A stretch of DNA of 8,188 nucleotides from Rickettsia typhi (GTDB lineage Bacteria > Pseudomonadota > Alphaproteobacteria > Rickettsiales > UBA1997), in assembly GCA_945861125.1 (NCBI GenBank), contig CAMASZ010000047.1:1-8188 (forward strand), read 5' to 3'. Shown in pieces: positions 1 through 6,669 of this stretch. Both the position numbers and the translations under genes were made by a program. The stretch's first letter is position 1. Each line of letters starts with the position of its first letter. Under the pieces are notes generated by a model that ran no database searches, was not told the DNA's origin, and worked only from the letters and a program-made list of their open reading frames with translations.

Positions 1-1
1 C

Positions 2-859
2 CAGTTAAGAAATGAAATTATTGCAACGCAAATAACAAATTTTATTGTTAATAGAGTTGGAATTACCTTTATTAATCAAATATGTCAAGAAAGTGGTTTT
101 TCGATTGTTGATGTAGTTAAAAATTTTTTAATAACCTGTGATGCATTTAGAGTTGAAGAATTTTGGCAAGATGTAGAAAAATTAGATGGAAAAATAGCTT
201 ATGAGATTCAAATGCAAATGTTTTTAAGTGTAAATAAATTATTGGAAAGATCAATATTATGGCTATTGAGAAATCAAAATAAAGATAACATTAATGCTAT
301 TGTTTTAAAATATCGTAAAATAGTTGATCAATTATCTTCAATGTTGTCTGAAGTTATGGCCAAAGCTTCCAAGGAATCGTTTGAAAGGAAAATAGATTAT
401 TATTGTGTTAATAATATTGAAAAGTCATTATCTAAAAGAATTGCTGCTATGGATCCAATTGCGTCAGCATTTGATATTGCAGAAATATCCACAATTACTA
501 ATCATGATTTAAAATCGATTGCTAAAGTTTATTTTGCAGTTGGTACAAGATTTTCTCTGAAATGGCTAAGAAGTAAAATTTCAAAAATTAATTTTGATAA
601 TTATTGGCAAAAACTGTCAGCAAAAACAATTCTTGAAGATCTCTATTTGTATCAAATGAGAATTGCTAAAAATGTGGTACAATTAAGTTCTAATCAAAAA
701 GAATTATGTCATGAAAAATCAGTTGAAATTTGGATTAAAAAGTCACCTTTCTTAATTGAGAGATTTGATAATTTCATTCACGAATTAAAAGATACATCTA
801 ATCTAGATTTATCAATGTTTATAGTTAGTCTTAATCGTTTAAAACCTTTAATTAATTAG
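2..859 (+). CDS. NAD-specific glutamate dehydrogenase, large bacterial type (3' part only)
   Basis: This is the C-terminal 285 residues of a protein whose start lies left of the window; the frame is open from base 2, so the first internal ATG (212) is not the true start. The family (about 1600 residues, Bac_GDH) oxidatively deaminates L-glutamate to 2-oxoglutarate with NAD+ in the cytoplasm, feeding the TCA cycle. The evidence is the family-typical C-terminal helical region: an N-terminal stretch reading LRNEIIATQITNFIVNRVG, then a segment ending LLERSILWLLRNQ, both close to the usual family wording. The catalytic dehydrogenase domain lies upstream and is not visible. The downstream neighbour is tRNA-Leu, whose first base is the last base of this stop codon (TAG, 857-859), so no separate terminator can exist between them. 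Family identity is quite sure; completeness of the rest cannot be judged. Confidence 0.88.
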   Translation, partial: QLRNEIIATQITNFIVNRVGITFINQICQESGFSIVDVVKNFLITCDAFRVEEFWQDVEKLDGKIAYEIQMQMFLSVNKLLERSILWLLRNQNKDNINAIVLKYRKIVDQLSSMLSEVMAKASKESFERKIDYYCVNNIEKSLSKRIAAMDPIASAFDIAEISTITNHDLKSIAKVYFAVGTRFSLKWLRSKISKINFDNYWQKLSAKTILEDLYLYQMRIAKNVVQLSSNQKELCHEKSVEIWIKKSPFLIERFDNFIHELKDTSNLDLSMFIVSLNRLKPLIN

Positions 860-945
860 CGTTCGTGGCGGAATTGGTATACGCGCAACGTTGAGGTCGT
901 TGTGGGGTAAAACCCGTGGAAGTTCAAATCTTCTCGAACGCACCA
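859..945 (+). tRNA. tRNA-Leu, anticodon GAG, CCA encoded
   Basis: A full class II cloverleaf can be folded. The acceptor stem GCGTTCG (859-865) pairs perfectly with CGAACGC (935-941), followed by discriminator A942 and an encoded CCA (943-945). The anticodon stem CAACG/CGTTG (886-890, 898-902) encloses the loop TTGAGGT with anticodon GAG at 893-895, reading CUC and CUU. The long variable arm folds as GGGT/ACCC (905-908, 912-915), as expected for leucine tRNAs, and the T arm (918-934) has the loop TTCAAAT with one G-T pair at its base. The D region carries GGCGGAATTGGTATACGCG, typical of tRNA-Leu. Its first base overlaps the stop codon of the upstream dehydrogenase gene and pntAA begins 18 bp after the CCA. 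It is therefore probably cut out of a longer transcript by RNase P and a 3' nuclease, which is inference. Confidence 0.96.
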
Positions 946-963
946 TAAAAAGTTTATAAAGCT

Positions 964-2082
964 ATGAAATTACTTGTTTTAAAAGAAAATAATAATTCAG
1001 AAAATAGAGTTGCAATATCTTTAGAATTAGTTCAAAAATATCAGAAATTAGGTTTTGAAATTTTTATAGAAAAAGATGCCGGTCTAAAATCTAATATTGA
1101 TAATGATGAATTTGAAAAGAATGGAGCAAAAATCTGTGATGATATTTCTGTTGTAATCAATCAAATAGATATAATTCTATCAGTTCAAAGAATCGATGTT
1201 GAAAATTTTAATTTTAAAAATGAAGCAATCTTAATATGTCTCGCTAATCCTTACTTTCAAAAAGAAAAAATCAGAAATATTTGTGAAAAAAATATTTCAT
1301 TATTTGCTTTGGAATTGTTGCCAAGAATTTCAAGAGCTCAATATATTGATGTTCTATCCTCCCAGAGTAACATTGCTGGTTACAGGGCTGTTATTGATGG
1401 AGCCTATGAGATTCAAAAATGTTTACCAATGATGATTACTGCTGCTGGAACAATATCAGCTGCAAAGTTTATGATAATTGGAGCTGGAGTTGCCGGCTTA
1501 CAAGCTATTGCAACTGCAAAAAGATTGGGGGCAATTGTTTGTGCTTTTGATGTCAGAAGTTCTGCTAAAGAGCAAGTTAATAGTTTGGGTGCAAAGTTTA
1601 TTGAAGTAGAAAATTCAGAAGCTTATGACGGAGTTTATGCAAAAGAAATGGGAGATGAATATAAAAAACAACAAGAAAAGCTACTATTTGACACAATTAA
1701 GAATCAAGATGTTGTTATATCAACTGCATTAATTCCTAATAAAAAAGCGCCAGTTTTAATATCAAAAGAAATGGTTGCCTCAATGAAAAAAGGTTCAGTT
1801 ATAATTGATATTTCAGCAGTAAATGGTGGCAATTGTGAACTTACTAAAATAGGAGAAAAAATTGTTTATAATGGAGTTAAAATTATTGGTTATGAAAACT
1901 ATCCTAGTAGAGTTGCTAACGATGCTAGTAAATTATTTGCAAAAAATATTTTTAATTTTATAGAACAAATTATTGACAAACAAAAAAAATCAATTGTTAT
2001 AAACTACCAAGATGAAATTATTAAATCGACTTTAATAGTTCATCAAAATAAAATTTTAAAAGAAGATTTAAAAATTAACTAA
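964..2082 (+). CDS. pntAA: NAD(P) transhydrogenase subunit alpha part 1 (domain I, NAD(H)-binding)
   Basis: PntAA is the soluble NAD(H)-binding domain I of the proton-translocating transhydrogenase, which couples proton entry across the inner membrane to hydride transfer from NADH to NADP+, supplying NADPH. The 372 residues match the length of the split alphaproteobacterial form (R. rubrum about 384). Visible features are the N-terminal [13 protein letters not shown] (family KE-x-x-x-E-x-RVAIS), the RQD loop as R121, Q126 and D129 in [10 protein letters not shown], the Rossmann motif GAGVAG at 173-178 with D196 at the end of the second strand as the likely adenosine-ribose ligand, then [11 protein letters not shown], and [12 protein letters not shown] near 240-255. 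There are no membrane segments, as expected. The start at 964 fits the family N-terminus; no good Shine-Dalgarno is seen. It lies 18 bp after tRNA-Leu and 17 bp before ftsZ. The partner genes pntAB and pntB, usually next door, are absent here. Confidence 0.95.
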   Translation: MKLLVLKENNNSENRVAISLELVQKYQKLGFEIFIEKDAGLKSNIDNDEFEKNGAKICDDISVVINQIDIILSVQRIDVENFNFKNEAILICLANPYFQKEKIRNICEKNISLFALELLPRISRAQYIDVLSSQSNIAGYRAVIDGAYEIQKCLPMMITAAGTISAAKFMIIGAGVAGLQAIATAKRLGAIVCAFDVRSSAKEQVNSLGAKFIEVENSEAYDGVYAKEMGDEYKKQQEKLLFDTIKNQDVVISTALIPNKKAPVLISKEMVASMKKGSVIIDISAVNGGNCELTKIGEKIVYNGVKIIGYENYPSRVANDASKLFAKNIFNFIEQIIDKQKKSIVINYQDEIIKSTLIVHQNKILKEDLKIN

Positions 2083-2099
2083 TTTATTTATTAATCGAT

Positions 2100-3782
2100 A
2101 TGTCATTAAAAATAGACCTACCTCAATCTGATTTATTAAAACCAAAAATTACAATATTTGGAGTTGGCGGAGCTGGAGGAAATGCCATAAACAACATGAT
2201 AAGATCTAATCTAGAGGGTGTTGAATTTGTTGCCGCTAATACTGATTCTCAATCTTTAGCAAATTCTTTAGCCACTAATAAAATTCAACTAGGATTAAAA
2301 ATAACAAAAGGTCTCGGAGCGGGCTCTTTTCCTGATAGAGGTAGAATGGCTGCCGAAGAAAATATCGATGAAATAAATAATTTTTTACAAGGTTGTAATA
2401 TGGTTTTTATTGCTGCTGGAATGGGCGGTGGCACTGGAACTGGAGCAGCGCCAGTGATTGCTAAACTTGCTAGAGAGCAAGACATTTTAACGGTCGGAGT
2501 GGTAACAAAGCCATTTCATTTTGAAGGAAAATACAGAATGGAAACAGCAGAATCTGGTATAGAGGAATTAAAAAAATATGTTGATACTTTGATTGTTATT
2601 CCAAATCAAAATTTATTTCGCATCGCTAATGAACAAACCACATTTGAATCTGCTTTTAAAATGGCTGATGATGTCTTACATGCTGGAGTTAGGGGCATTA
2701 CAGATCTTATCACTATGCCTGGTCTGGTAAATCTTGACTTTGCTGATATTAGAACAATTATGACTAAAATGGGCAAAGCCATGATGGGAACTGGCGAAGC
2801 CACTGGAGAGAATAGGGCGGTTGAAGCTTGTCACGCCGCAATATCAAATCCTTTGTTAGATGATATTTCGATTAAGGGTGCAAAGGGAGTTTTGGTTAAT
2901 ATGACTGGAGGTCCAGATATGACCCTATTTGAAGCTGATATAGCTGTAAATACAATCAAAAAAGAAGTTGATCAAAATGCTAATATTATTTTTGGTTCAG
3001 CTTTTAGTGAAGACATGAAGGGTAAAATTAGAATATCAGTGGTTGCCACTGGTATTGAATCCGAAGATATAAAAAAAGAATTTAATAAAAATTTTGTTCA
3101 AAATGAGCCAACAAGATTTAAAGTAAAATTTGATAACAAATTTACCGATGATAATGAACAAAAATCTTTTTTTGATCCAGGAGTATCTCTTAAATATGAA
3201 GAAAATGATATAAATGAAATCGAAAAAGCTTTTTCTAATAATGAGCAAGAATCTAGGAATAGCAATATTAATGGTTTACAAGAAAATATAGTAGATGAAG
3301 ATTTTGATATTGACCCAAAACAAAAAGATCTTAGCAAATTTAATTTTCTTAATGATCAACAAAAAGATGATCAAAATGACATTTTATCCACTAATAAAAT
3401 AAATCGTAGTCAACAAGATAATACAAAAGAGCGTATAGATTTTTATAAAAAAAATGATAAAAAGGAGAATAACGGATTTAATTTATTTGGGTTTATGAAT
3501 AGTGGTTCAAAATCCAAAAATTTAGATTTAAAAAAAGATCAAGAAAGATCAGAAAATTACGAAGAAGAAAATTTAGAAGCAGATTATGAGGAGATTAAAA
3601 AATCAAGAAATCATAAATCACAATCTCATAATCTGAAGGCAAAAAAATCTGTTAATTTGGAAGTTAAGAAAAAAACAAAAATTAATGAGGAAACTATTTT
3701 TGATGACTTAGAAGATAACCAAACCAGTAAATTTGATGATGATATTCTCAATGTTCCTGCGTTTTTTAGAAGAAAAAAATAG
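2100..3782 (+). CDS. ftsZ: Cell division GTPase FtsZ, with a long charged linker
   Basis: FtsZ is the tubulin-like GTPase that polymerises at midcell to form the Z ring. The nucleotide-binding half starts with GVGGAGGNA (21-29), then [12 protein letters not shown] (71-82) and the tubulin signature [10 protein letters not shown] (109-118); FEGKYR (141-146) carries the guanine-nucleotide contact region. The T7 loop NLDFAD (211-216) supplies the two aspartates (213, 216) that activate hydrolysis in the neighbouring subunit. The conserved globular core ends near residue 325. Residues about 326-546 form a low-complexity linker rich in Asn, Lys, Asp and Glu, with one hydrophobic patch (NGFNLFGFM, 458-466). 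The end [10 protein letters not shown] (551-560) is the conserved tail that binds membrane tethers and regulators. At 560 residues it is longer than the usual 380-450 or so because of the linker. No ftsA or ftsQ lies upstream, so it is outside a classical dcw cluster. It is followed by thiE with a 1-bp overlap. Confidence 0.98.
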   Translation: MSLKIDLPQSDLLKPKITIFGVGGAGGNAINNMIRSNLEGVEFVAANTDSQSLANSLATNKIQLGLKITKGLGAGSFPDRGRMAAEENIDEINNFLQGCNMVFIAAGMGGGTGTGAAPVIAKLAREQDILTVGVVTKPFHFEGKYRMETAESGIEELKKYVDTLIVIPNQNLFRIANEQTTFESAFKMADDVLHAGVRGITDLITMPGLVNLDFADIRTIMTKMGKAMMGTGEATGENRAVEACHAAISNPLLDDISIKGAKGVLVNMTGGPDMTLFEADIAVNTIKKEVDQNANIIFGSAFSEDMKGKIRISVVATGIESEDIKKEFNKNFVQNEPTRFKVKFDNKFTDDNEQKSFFDPGVSLKYEENDINEIEKAFSNNEQESRNSNINGLQENIVDEDFDIDPKQKDLSKFNFLNDQQKDDQNDILSTNKINRSQQDNTKERIDFYKKNDKKENNGFNLFGFMNSGSKSKNLDLKKDQERSENYEEENLEADYEEIKKSRNHKSQSHNLKAKKSVNLEVKKKTKINEETIFDDLEDNQTSKFDDDILNVPAFFRRKK

Positions 3783-4417
3783 TGTCAAAAATATACTTAA
3801 TTTCTCCATCCAAGATTAATAAAAATGACTTTCTACCAAGATTATCAAGGGTGTTAAGAACATCTCTAGTTCCGATTTTTCAATTACGAATTAAAGAATA
3901 TCCTTATTCTGAAATTAAAATAATAGCTAAAGAAGTTAAAAAGATCTGCGATGATAATAACTGTGTTTTTATAGTTAACGATTATTATGATATTGCTCGT
4001 GATGTTGGAGCAAATGGAGTTCATATTGGCTTAGAAGATAATAGTTTACAGAATATTGCTAAATATTTTGATAAAAACTTTATTGTTGGAGTTAGTTGTT
4101 ATGACTCTAAGCAACTGGCTTTGCAGGCTCAAGAAAATAATGCAAGCTATGTATCATTTGGAGCCTTTTATGAAACAAAAACTAAAAAATCCAAAGGAAA
4201 ACCAAGTATTGATTTGATTAGATGGGCTAAAGAAAATCTTAATATACCAAATGTCGCAATTGGTGGTATTAACAATATTAACTGTGAAAATTTAGTTAAA
4301 GCCAAAGCAGATTATATAGCAGTTATTTCTTATGTTTGGAATGCAATTGATAATGAGGAAAATGCAATAAAATCTTTAAATAAAGCTTGCGTCTTTAATG
4401 GCACTGCCACAAATTAA
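3782..4417 (+). CDS. thiE: Thiamine phosphate synthase family protein (ThiE-like)
   Basis: ThiE joins the pyrimidine HMP-diphosphate to the thiazole phosphate to form thiamine monophosphate. The 211 residues fit a single TIM barrel of this family, and the expected active-site positions are present: R36 and K38 (FQLRIK), N66 and D67 (VNDYYD), D86 (HIGLED), S105 (VGVSC), T134 and K135 (ETKTKK), the phosphate loop AIGGI (159-163) and S183. FGAFYETKTK and the VWN near 185-187 resemble the alphaproteobacterial ThiE subgroup, not the TenI regulators, which lose the catalytic residues. The start is GTG at 3782, overlapping the ftsZ stop by one base (TAGTG); the protein contains no other Met, and the frame begins in register with the family N-terminus, so translational coupling to ftsZ is likely. 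No other thiamine gene is in the window. If the organism lacks the rest of the pathway it may salvage precursors, which is inference. Confidence 0.85.
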   Translation: MSKIYLISPSKINKNDFLPRLSRVLRTSLVPIFQLRIKEYPYSEIKIIAKEVKKICDDNNCVFIVNDYYDIARDVGANGVHIGLEDNSLQNIAKYFDKNFIVGVSCYDSKQLALQAQENNASYVSFGAFYETKTKKSKGKPSIDLIRWAKENLNIPNVAIGGINNINCENLVKAKADYIAVISYVWNAIDNEENAIKSLNKACVFNGTATN

Positions 4418-4444
4418 TTTTTTTTGTTAAAAAAGTAAAATTAA
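4414..4444. terminator. Possible weak bidirectional terminator between convergent genes
   Basis: The 23-bp gap between the thiE-like gene and dnaA, plus the ends of both, forms an inverted repeat: TTAATTTT (4414-4421) pairs perfectly with AAAATTAA (4437-4444), with a T-run and an A-run between. Each strand therefore reads a hairpin next to U-rich sequence. The stem is purely A-T and weak, so this may just be base composition. The position between convergent genes is the main support. Confidence 0.3.
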
Positions 4445-5850
4445 GTTATAATTTTTTCCTCAATTGTTTTTATCTCTAAATTAAAATTATTATTTTGACT
4501 AATAGCCTTATTAATTATCTTTATAGAATGAATCACTGTGGCATGATTTTTACCGCCAAATTTTTCTCCAATTGTTGGAAGGCTAGATTTTGTATGAATT
4601 TTAGATAAATACATTGCTACCTGTCTGGCTTTTACAGTATTTTTAGAACGATTTTTTGAAGTTAAATCTGAAATTTTTAAGCTGTAGAATTCTGCCACTA
4701 TTTTTTGAATTTTTTCAATAGAAATTACGTTAGTTTCAGATTTGTTTAGATAGCTTGATAATATTGATTTTGAGGATTCGATTGTTATTTCTTGCTCTGC
4801 AAAGATATTTTCAGCCATTAATTTTTTCAAAGCTCCCTCAATATCTCTTATCGAAGATGTTATTTTTTCAGCAATTAGATTTACAACTTCTTCAGGTAAT
4901 TGATAATTAATTGATTGAATTTTTTGTTTTGTTATTAGTAGTCTATCAGCAAAATCTGGTTTTTTAAGATTTATAATCATACCTCCAGTAATTCTTGATT
5001 TTAGTTTTTCATCAATATTTTCTAGATTAGAAGGGCATCTATCACAAACTAAAATAACTTGTTTATTATCCTCAACAAGCGAATTAAAGCAATTCATAAA
5101 TTCTTGCTGAGTTCCGTCTTTTCCAGCAATAAATTGAACATCATCAACGATTAAAACATCTATTGAGCGCATTTTTTCTTTAAAATTCATGATCTCATTA
5201 CTTCTAATTGACTGAACAAAATGATACATAAATTTTTCTGCCGAAAGATAAACAACTTTTTTTGTCTTATCATTTTCCTTGATAAACCAAGCTATTGATT
5301 GAGATAAATGAGTTTTTCCTATTCCAACTCCGCCGTGAATGAAAAGTGGGATCTTATCATCAAAAATTTTTAATTGATTATCAAAACCAGCAACTATCTT
5401 AGCCATTGATAAAGCCATTTTACAATATTTGGCACTAATAAAATTAGCAAATGTAAATTTATTATTTAGTTCAGTTGCAAAAGCAAAAACGTTATCATAT
5501 TTTGATAGATTTATAACCTTATTGGTTTGAGTGGATGATTTGTTTTCATTTTCATTATTTTTTGCGAAATCTATATTTTTTTCTAAGAAAATAATATTTA
5601 TCTTATGTAGGTTGGGCAGTGTTTTATTTAAAGATTTTATAAAAGTTTTTGCTTGAAAATATTCCCTATTAATCCAGTCTCTTTTGAATTTAGAGGATGT
5701 TGATAAGATTATTTCATTTTTTGTTTGAGAGTATATTTCAATATCTAGAAACCATTTATTAAAAATTTCTTCTCCAACTATTTCTTTGCAAACGAGAAAG
5801 AATGAATTATTACTTTCTTCGATGTGTTCTTGTTTTTTTATTTGTATCAT
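4441..5850 (-). CDS. dnaA: Chromosomal replication initiator protein DnaA
   Basis: DnaA binds origin boxes and, in its ATP form, melts the origin and helps load the replicative helicase. Numbered from the ATG at 5850 (469 residues): the N-terminal helicase-contact domain I spans about 1-90, a short Asn/Glu/Ser-rich linker follows, and the AAA+ domain has Walker A GGVGIGKTH (173-181), Walker B VLIVDD (232-237), the LKSR arginine-finger box (283-286) and sensor II SIRDIEGAL (333-341). Domain IV carries the DnaA signature, with KARQVAMYLSK and GGKNHATVIHS. I choose the ATG at 5850 over the in-frame ATG at 5862 (473 residues) because its ATGA overlaps the rhodanese stop and GGA sits about 10 bases upstream. 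It is probably co-transcribed with that gene. No origin-like cluster of DnaA boxes is seen beside it. Several domain IV DNA-contact positions differ from E. coli (see findings). Confidence 0.97.
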   Translation of the reverse strand: MIQIKKQEHIEESNNSFFLVCKEIVGEEIFNKWFLDIEIYSQTKNEIILSTSSKFKRDWINREYFQAKTFIKSLNKTLPNLHKINIIFLEKNIDFAKNNENENKSSTQTNKVINLSKYDNVFAFATELNNKFTFANFISAKYCKMALSMAKIVAGFDNQLKIFDDKIPLFIHGGVGIGKTHLSQSIAWFIKENDKTKKVVYLSAEKFMYHFVQSIRSNEIMNFKEKMRSIDVLIVDDVQFIAGKDGTQQEFMNCFNSLVEDNKQVILVCDRCPSNLENIDEKLKSRITGGMIINLKKPDFADRLLITKQKIQSINYQLPEEVVNLIAEKITSSIRDIEGALKKLMAENIFAEQEITIESSKSILSSYLNKSETNVISIEKIQKIVAEFYSLKISDLTSKNRSKNTVKARQVAMYLSKIHTKSSLPTIGEKFGGKNHATVIHSIKIINKAISQNNNFNLEIKTIEEKIIT

Positions 5851-6281
5851 CTTTGTTTCCATGGTAATTGATTTGCTTTCCAGCCGTTAATTTTTCCTCT
5901 TTGTTGATTTTTATCTAACTCTCCTTCAAATCCATTAATAATGTTGTAAGAATTCTTATAGCCTAAATTTTTAATATATTGTGCTGAATTATTTGATCTT
6001 CCTCCGGTACGACATAAAAAAAGTAAATGCAAATCCTTGTTGTTATTATTAGAAAAGATTTTTTTTAGACCATCTTCAATTTGAATGGCAAATTGCTTAT
6101 TCTCTTCCATTGCGGGGAGAATTTGCCAAGGAATCAATATCATTCTATTGTCAAATGAAGCAGAGTCGACAAAACCAACAAAATTAAATTCTTCCGATGT
6201 TCTTACGTCAATTAATATTGAGTTTTTATTTTTTTTTAAAAACTCTAGGGCATCAATGGGGGTAATTTGAGTAATTGACAT
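5847..6281 (-). CDS. Single-domain rhodanese-like protein
   Basis: Rhodanese domains carry sulfur as a persulfide on an active-site cysteine; the physiological acceptor of this one is unknown. The 144 residues form one complete domain. An N-terminal strand and helix lead to ILIDVRTSEEFNFVG (22-36), the conserved entry with Asp and Arg. The active-site loop CRTGGRS (90-96) has the catalytic Cys90 and flanking arginines, so it should be catalytically competent. The end GFEGELDKNQQRG then INGWKANQLPWKQ (117-142) closely matches a common alphaproteobacterial rhodanese subtype. No signal peptide or membrane segment is seen, so it should be cytoplasmic. The start at 6281 gives the family N-terminus; no Shine-Dalgarno is obvious. 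It is the first gene of a two-gene unit and its stop TGA lies inside the dnaA start (ATGA). A plausible promoter lies just upstream, inside the repeat region. Confidence 0.92.
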   Translation of the reverse strand: MSITQITPIDALEFLKKNKNSILIDVRTSEEFNFVGFVDSASFDNRMILIPWQILPAMEENKQFAIQIEDGLKKIFSNNNNKDLHLLFLCRTGGRSNNSAQYIKNLGYKNSYNIINGFEGELDKNQQRGKINGWKANQLPWKQR

Positions 6282-6308
6282 TAAATTAAAGTTAAAATTA
6301 AGTTTTGA

Positions 6309-6336
6309 TTCATAGCATTTCTCATATTTAAATCAA
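6309..6336 (-). promoter_or_regulatory. Candidate sigma-70-type promoter for the rhodanese-dnaA operon
   Basis: On the minus strand, TTGATT (6336-6331) and TATGAA (6314-6309) are separated by 16 bp. The -10 is preceded by TGC, giving an extended -10 form. The predicted start would fall near 6302, about 20 bases before the rhodanese ATG. AT-rich DNA makes chance matches common, so this is only a candidate. It overlaps the left flank of the intergenic repeat element. Confidence 0.35.
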
Positions 6337-6357
6337 ATTTTAAAAATTTTTATCTTA

Positions 6358-6386
6358 AAAATTGTGTCGTTGCCCTAGGGCACGAC
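6358..6386 (-). terminator. GC-containing hairpin 1 of the repeat, terminator-like on the minus strand
   Basis: GTCG (6366-6369) pairs with CGAC (6383-6386) and TGCCC (6371-6375) with GGGCA (6378-6382), leaving bulge T6370 and loop TA. Read on the minus strand, the stem is followed after ACAA by TTTTT, as in an intrinsic terminator. On the plus strand no T-run follows. It lies downstream of lgt on the coding strand of lgt, so it could end the queF-lgt transcript before the rhodanese-dnaA unit. Confidence 0.5.
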
Positions 6387-6390
6387 TGGC

Positions 6391-6418
6391 AAAAATCGTG
6401 TCGTTGCTTTAGCACGAC
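6391..6418 (-). terminator. GC-containing hairpin 2 of the repeat, terminator-like on the minus strand
   Basis: GTCG (6400-6403) pairs with CGAC (6415-6418) and TGC (6405-6407) with GCA (6412-6414), with bulge T6404 and loop TTTA. On the minus strand it is followed by ACGATTTTT. It sits 13 bases from hairpin 1, giving two tandem terminator-like structures after lgt. The stem is short, so efficiency would be modest. Confidence 0.45.
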
Positions 6419-6422
6419 TAAT

Positions 6423-6467
6423 AAAATATTTTGTTATAATTTTATTTAAAGATTGGATTTGGTATTA
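6423..6467 (-). repeat. 45-bp inverted repeat arm (partner at 8136-8180)
   Basis: The reverse complement of this segment matches 8136-8180 at 42 of 45 positions with no gaps. It begins TAATACCAAATCC on the minus strand and contains ATTATA, so a perfect TATAAT (6435-6440) with an upstream TG reads on the plus strand. Identity drops sharply outside the 45 bases, at the hairpin edge on one side and about two bases beyond TAATACC on the other. Confidence 0.85.
6432..6440 (+). promoter_or_regulatory. Candidate extended -10 element inside the repeat arm
   Basis: TGTTATAAT matches an extended -10 (TGn-TATAAT) exactly. No good -35 is present at the normal distance; the DNA there belongs to hairpin 2. 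The TATAAT is also preserved in the second arm (minus strand 8168-8163). A transcript from here would run toward the 3' end of lgt, in antisense direction. Confidence 0.25.
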
Positions 6468-6669
6468 TCATTTTTTCTTATTTTTTTGATCAGTAAAGAG
6501 ATTTATTTTTAATAATCGAAAATAAAATTCTTGACAGTTTGTGGTTATAAAAATTTCAATTTACTAGATTGATTTCATAAGAATGATGCCACTATTTACA
6601 AGGATCTATCTTTATTTTTAGTTATTTGTAGTAGATACAGTAGGGATAAAAAAATATGCAAGATTTTTT
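6468..6669. other. Non-coding gap with nothing recognised
   Basis: About 200 bases between the repeat element and the lgt stop codon. Stop codons break all frames into short pieces, and I could not match any fragment to a known protein or RNA family. A TTGACA at 6531-6536 has no -10 at the right spacing. The stretch after the lgt stop on the minus strand is A-rich, without a GC stem. It could be a decayed gene or the untranslated tail of lgt. Confidence 0.6.

Larger units (their letters stand above)
6321..6467. repeat. Palindromic intergenic repeat element, copy 1
   Basis: A mosaic element fills the space between rhodanese and the end of lgt. The left flank 6321-6341 matches 8147-8167 of the second copy at 18 of 21 positions in the same orientation. 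The middle, 6338-6419, is a direct repeat of 8055-8133: the first 18 bases are identical and both hairpins are present. The right flank, 6423-6467, is the reverse complement of 8136-8180 (42 of 45). Copy 1 therefore reads left flank forward, two hairpins, right flank reversed, like a small element with degenerate terminal inverted repeats. The right end finishes in TGGTATTA. No coding sequence lies inside. A MITE-like or REP/BIME-like origin is inference; only two copies are visible here. Confidence 0.75.

Noticed and set aside
212..859. A separate 215-residue protein starting at 212
   Set aside because: The same frame is open to the left edge and its upstream residues match the large glutamate dehydrogenase, so this is an internal Met.
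2285..2803. Minus-strand open frames of about 65 codons inside ftsZ
   Set aside because: They lie opposite the strongly conserved FtsZ GTPase core, have no recognisable domains and arise from codon pattern.
3036..3337. Minus-strand open frames opposite the FtsZ linker
   Set aside because: Their Phe/Ile/Ser-rich products are the complement of a Lys/Asn/Glu-rich linker; no motifs are seen.
3384..3392. TTATCCACT, one mismatch from the consensus DnaA box
   Set aside because: A single copy inside the ftsZ coding region, with no cluster around it and possible altered DnaA specificity, is not evidence for an origin.
6085..6270. Plus-strand open frame of 61 codons opposite the rhodanese gene
   Set aside because: It is fully covered by a rhodanese gene with an intact active site and has no family resemblance of its own.
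6531..6551. TTGACA and TATAAA as a promoter pair
   Set aside because: The hexamers are only 9 bp apart, and no suitable -10 lies at 16-18 bp.
6282..6669. Replication origin beside dnaA
   Set aside because: The gap is AT-rich but no repeated 9-mer boxes are seen, and the repeats present are hairpins shared with a second non-dnaA locus.
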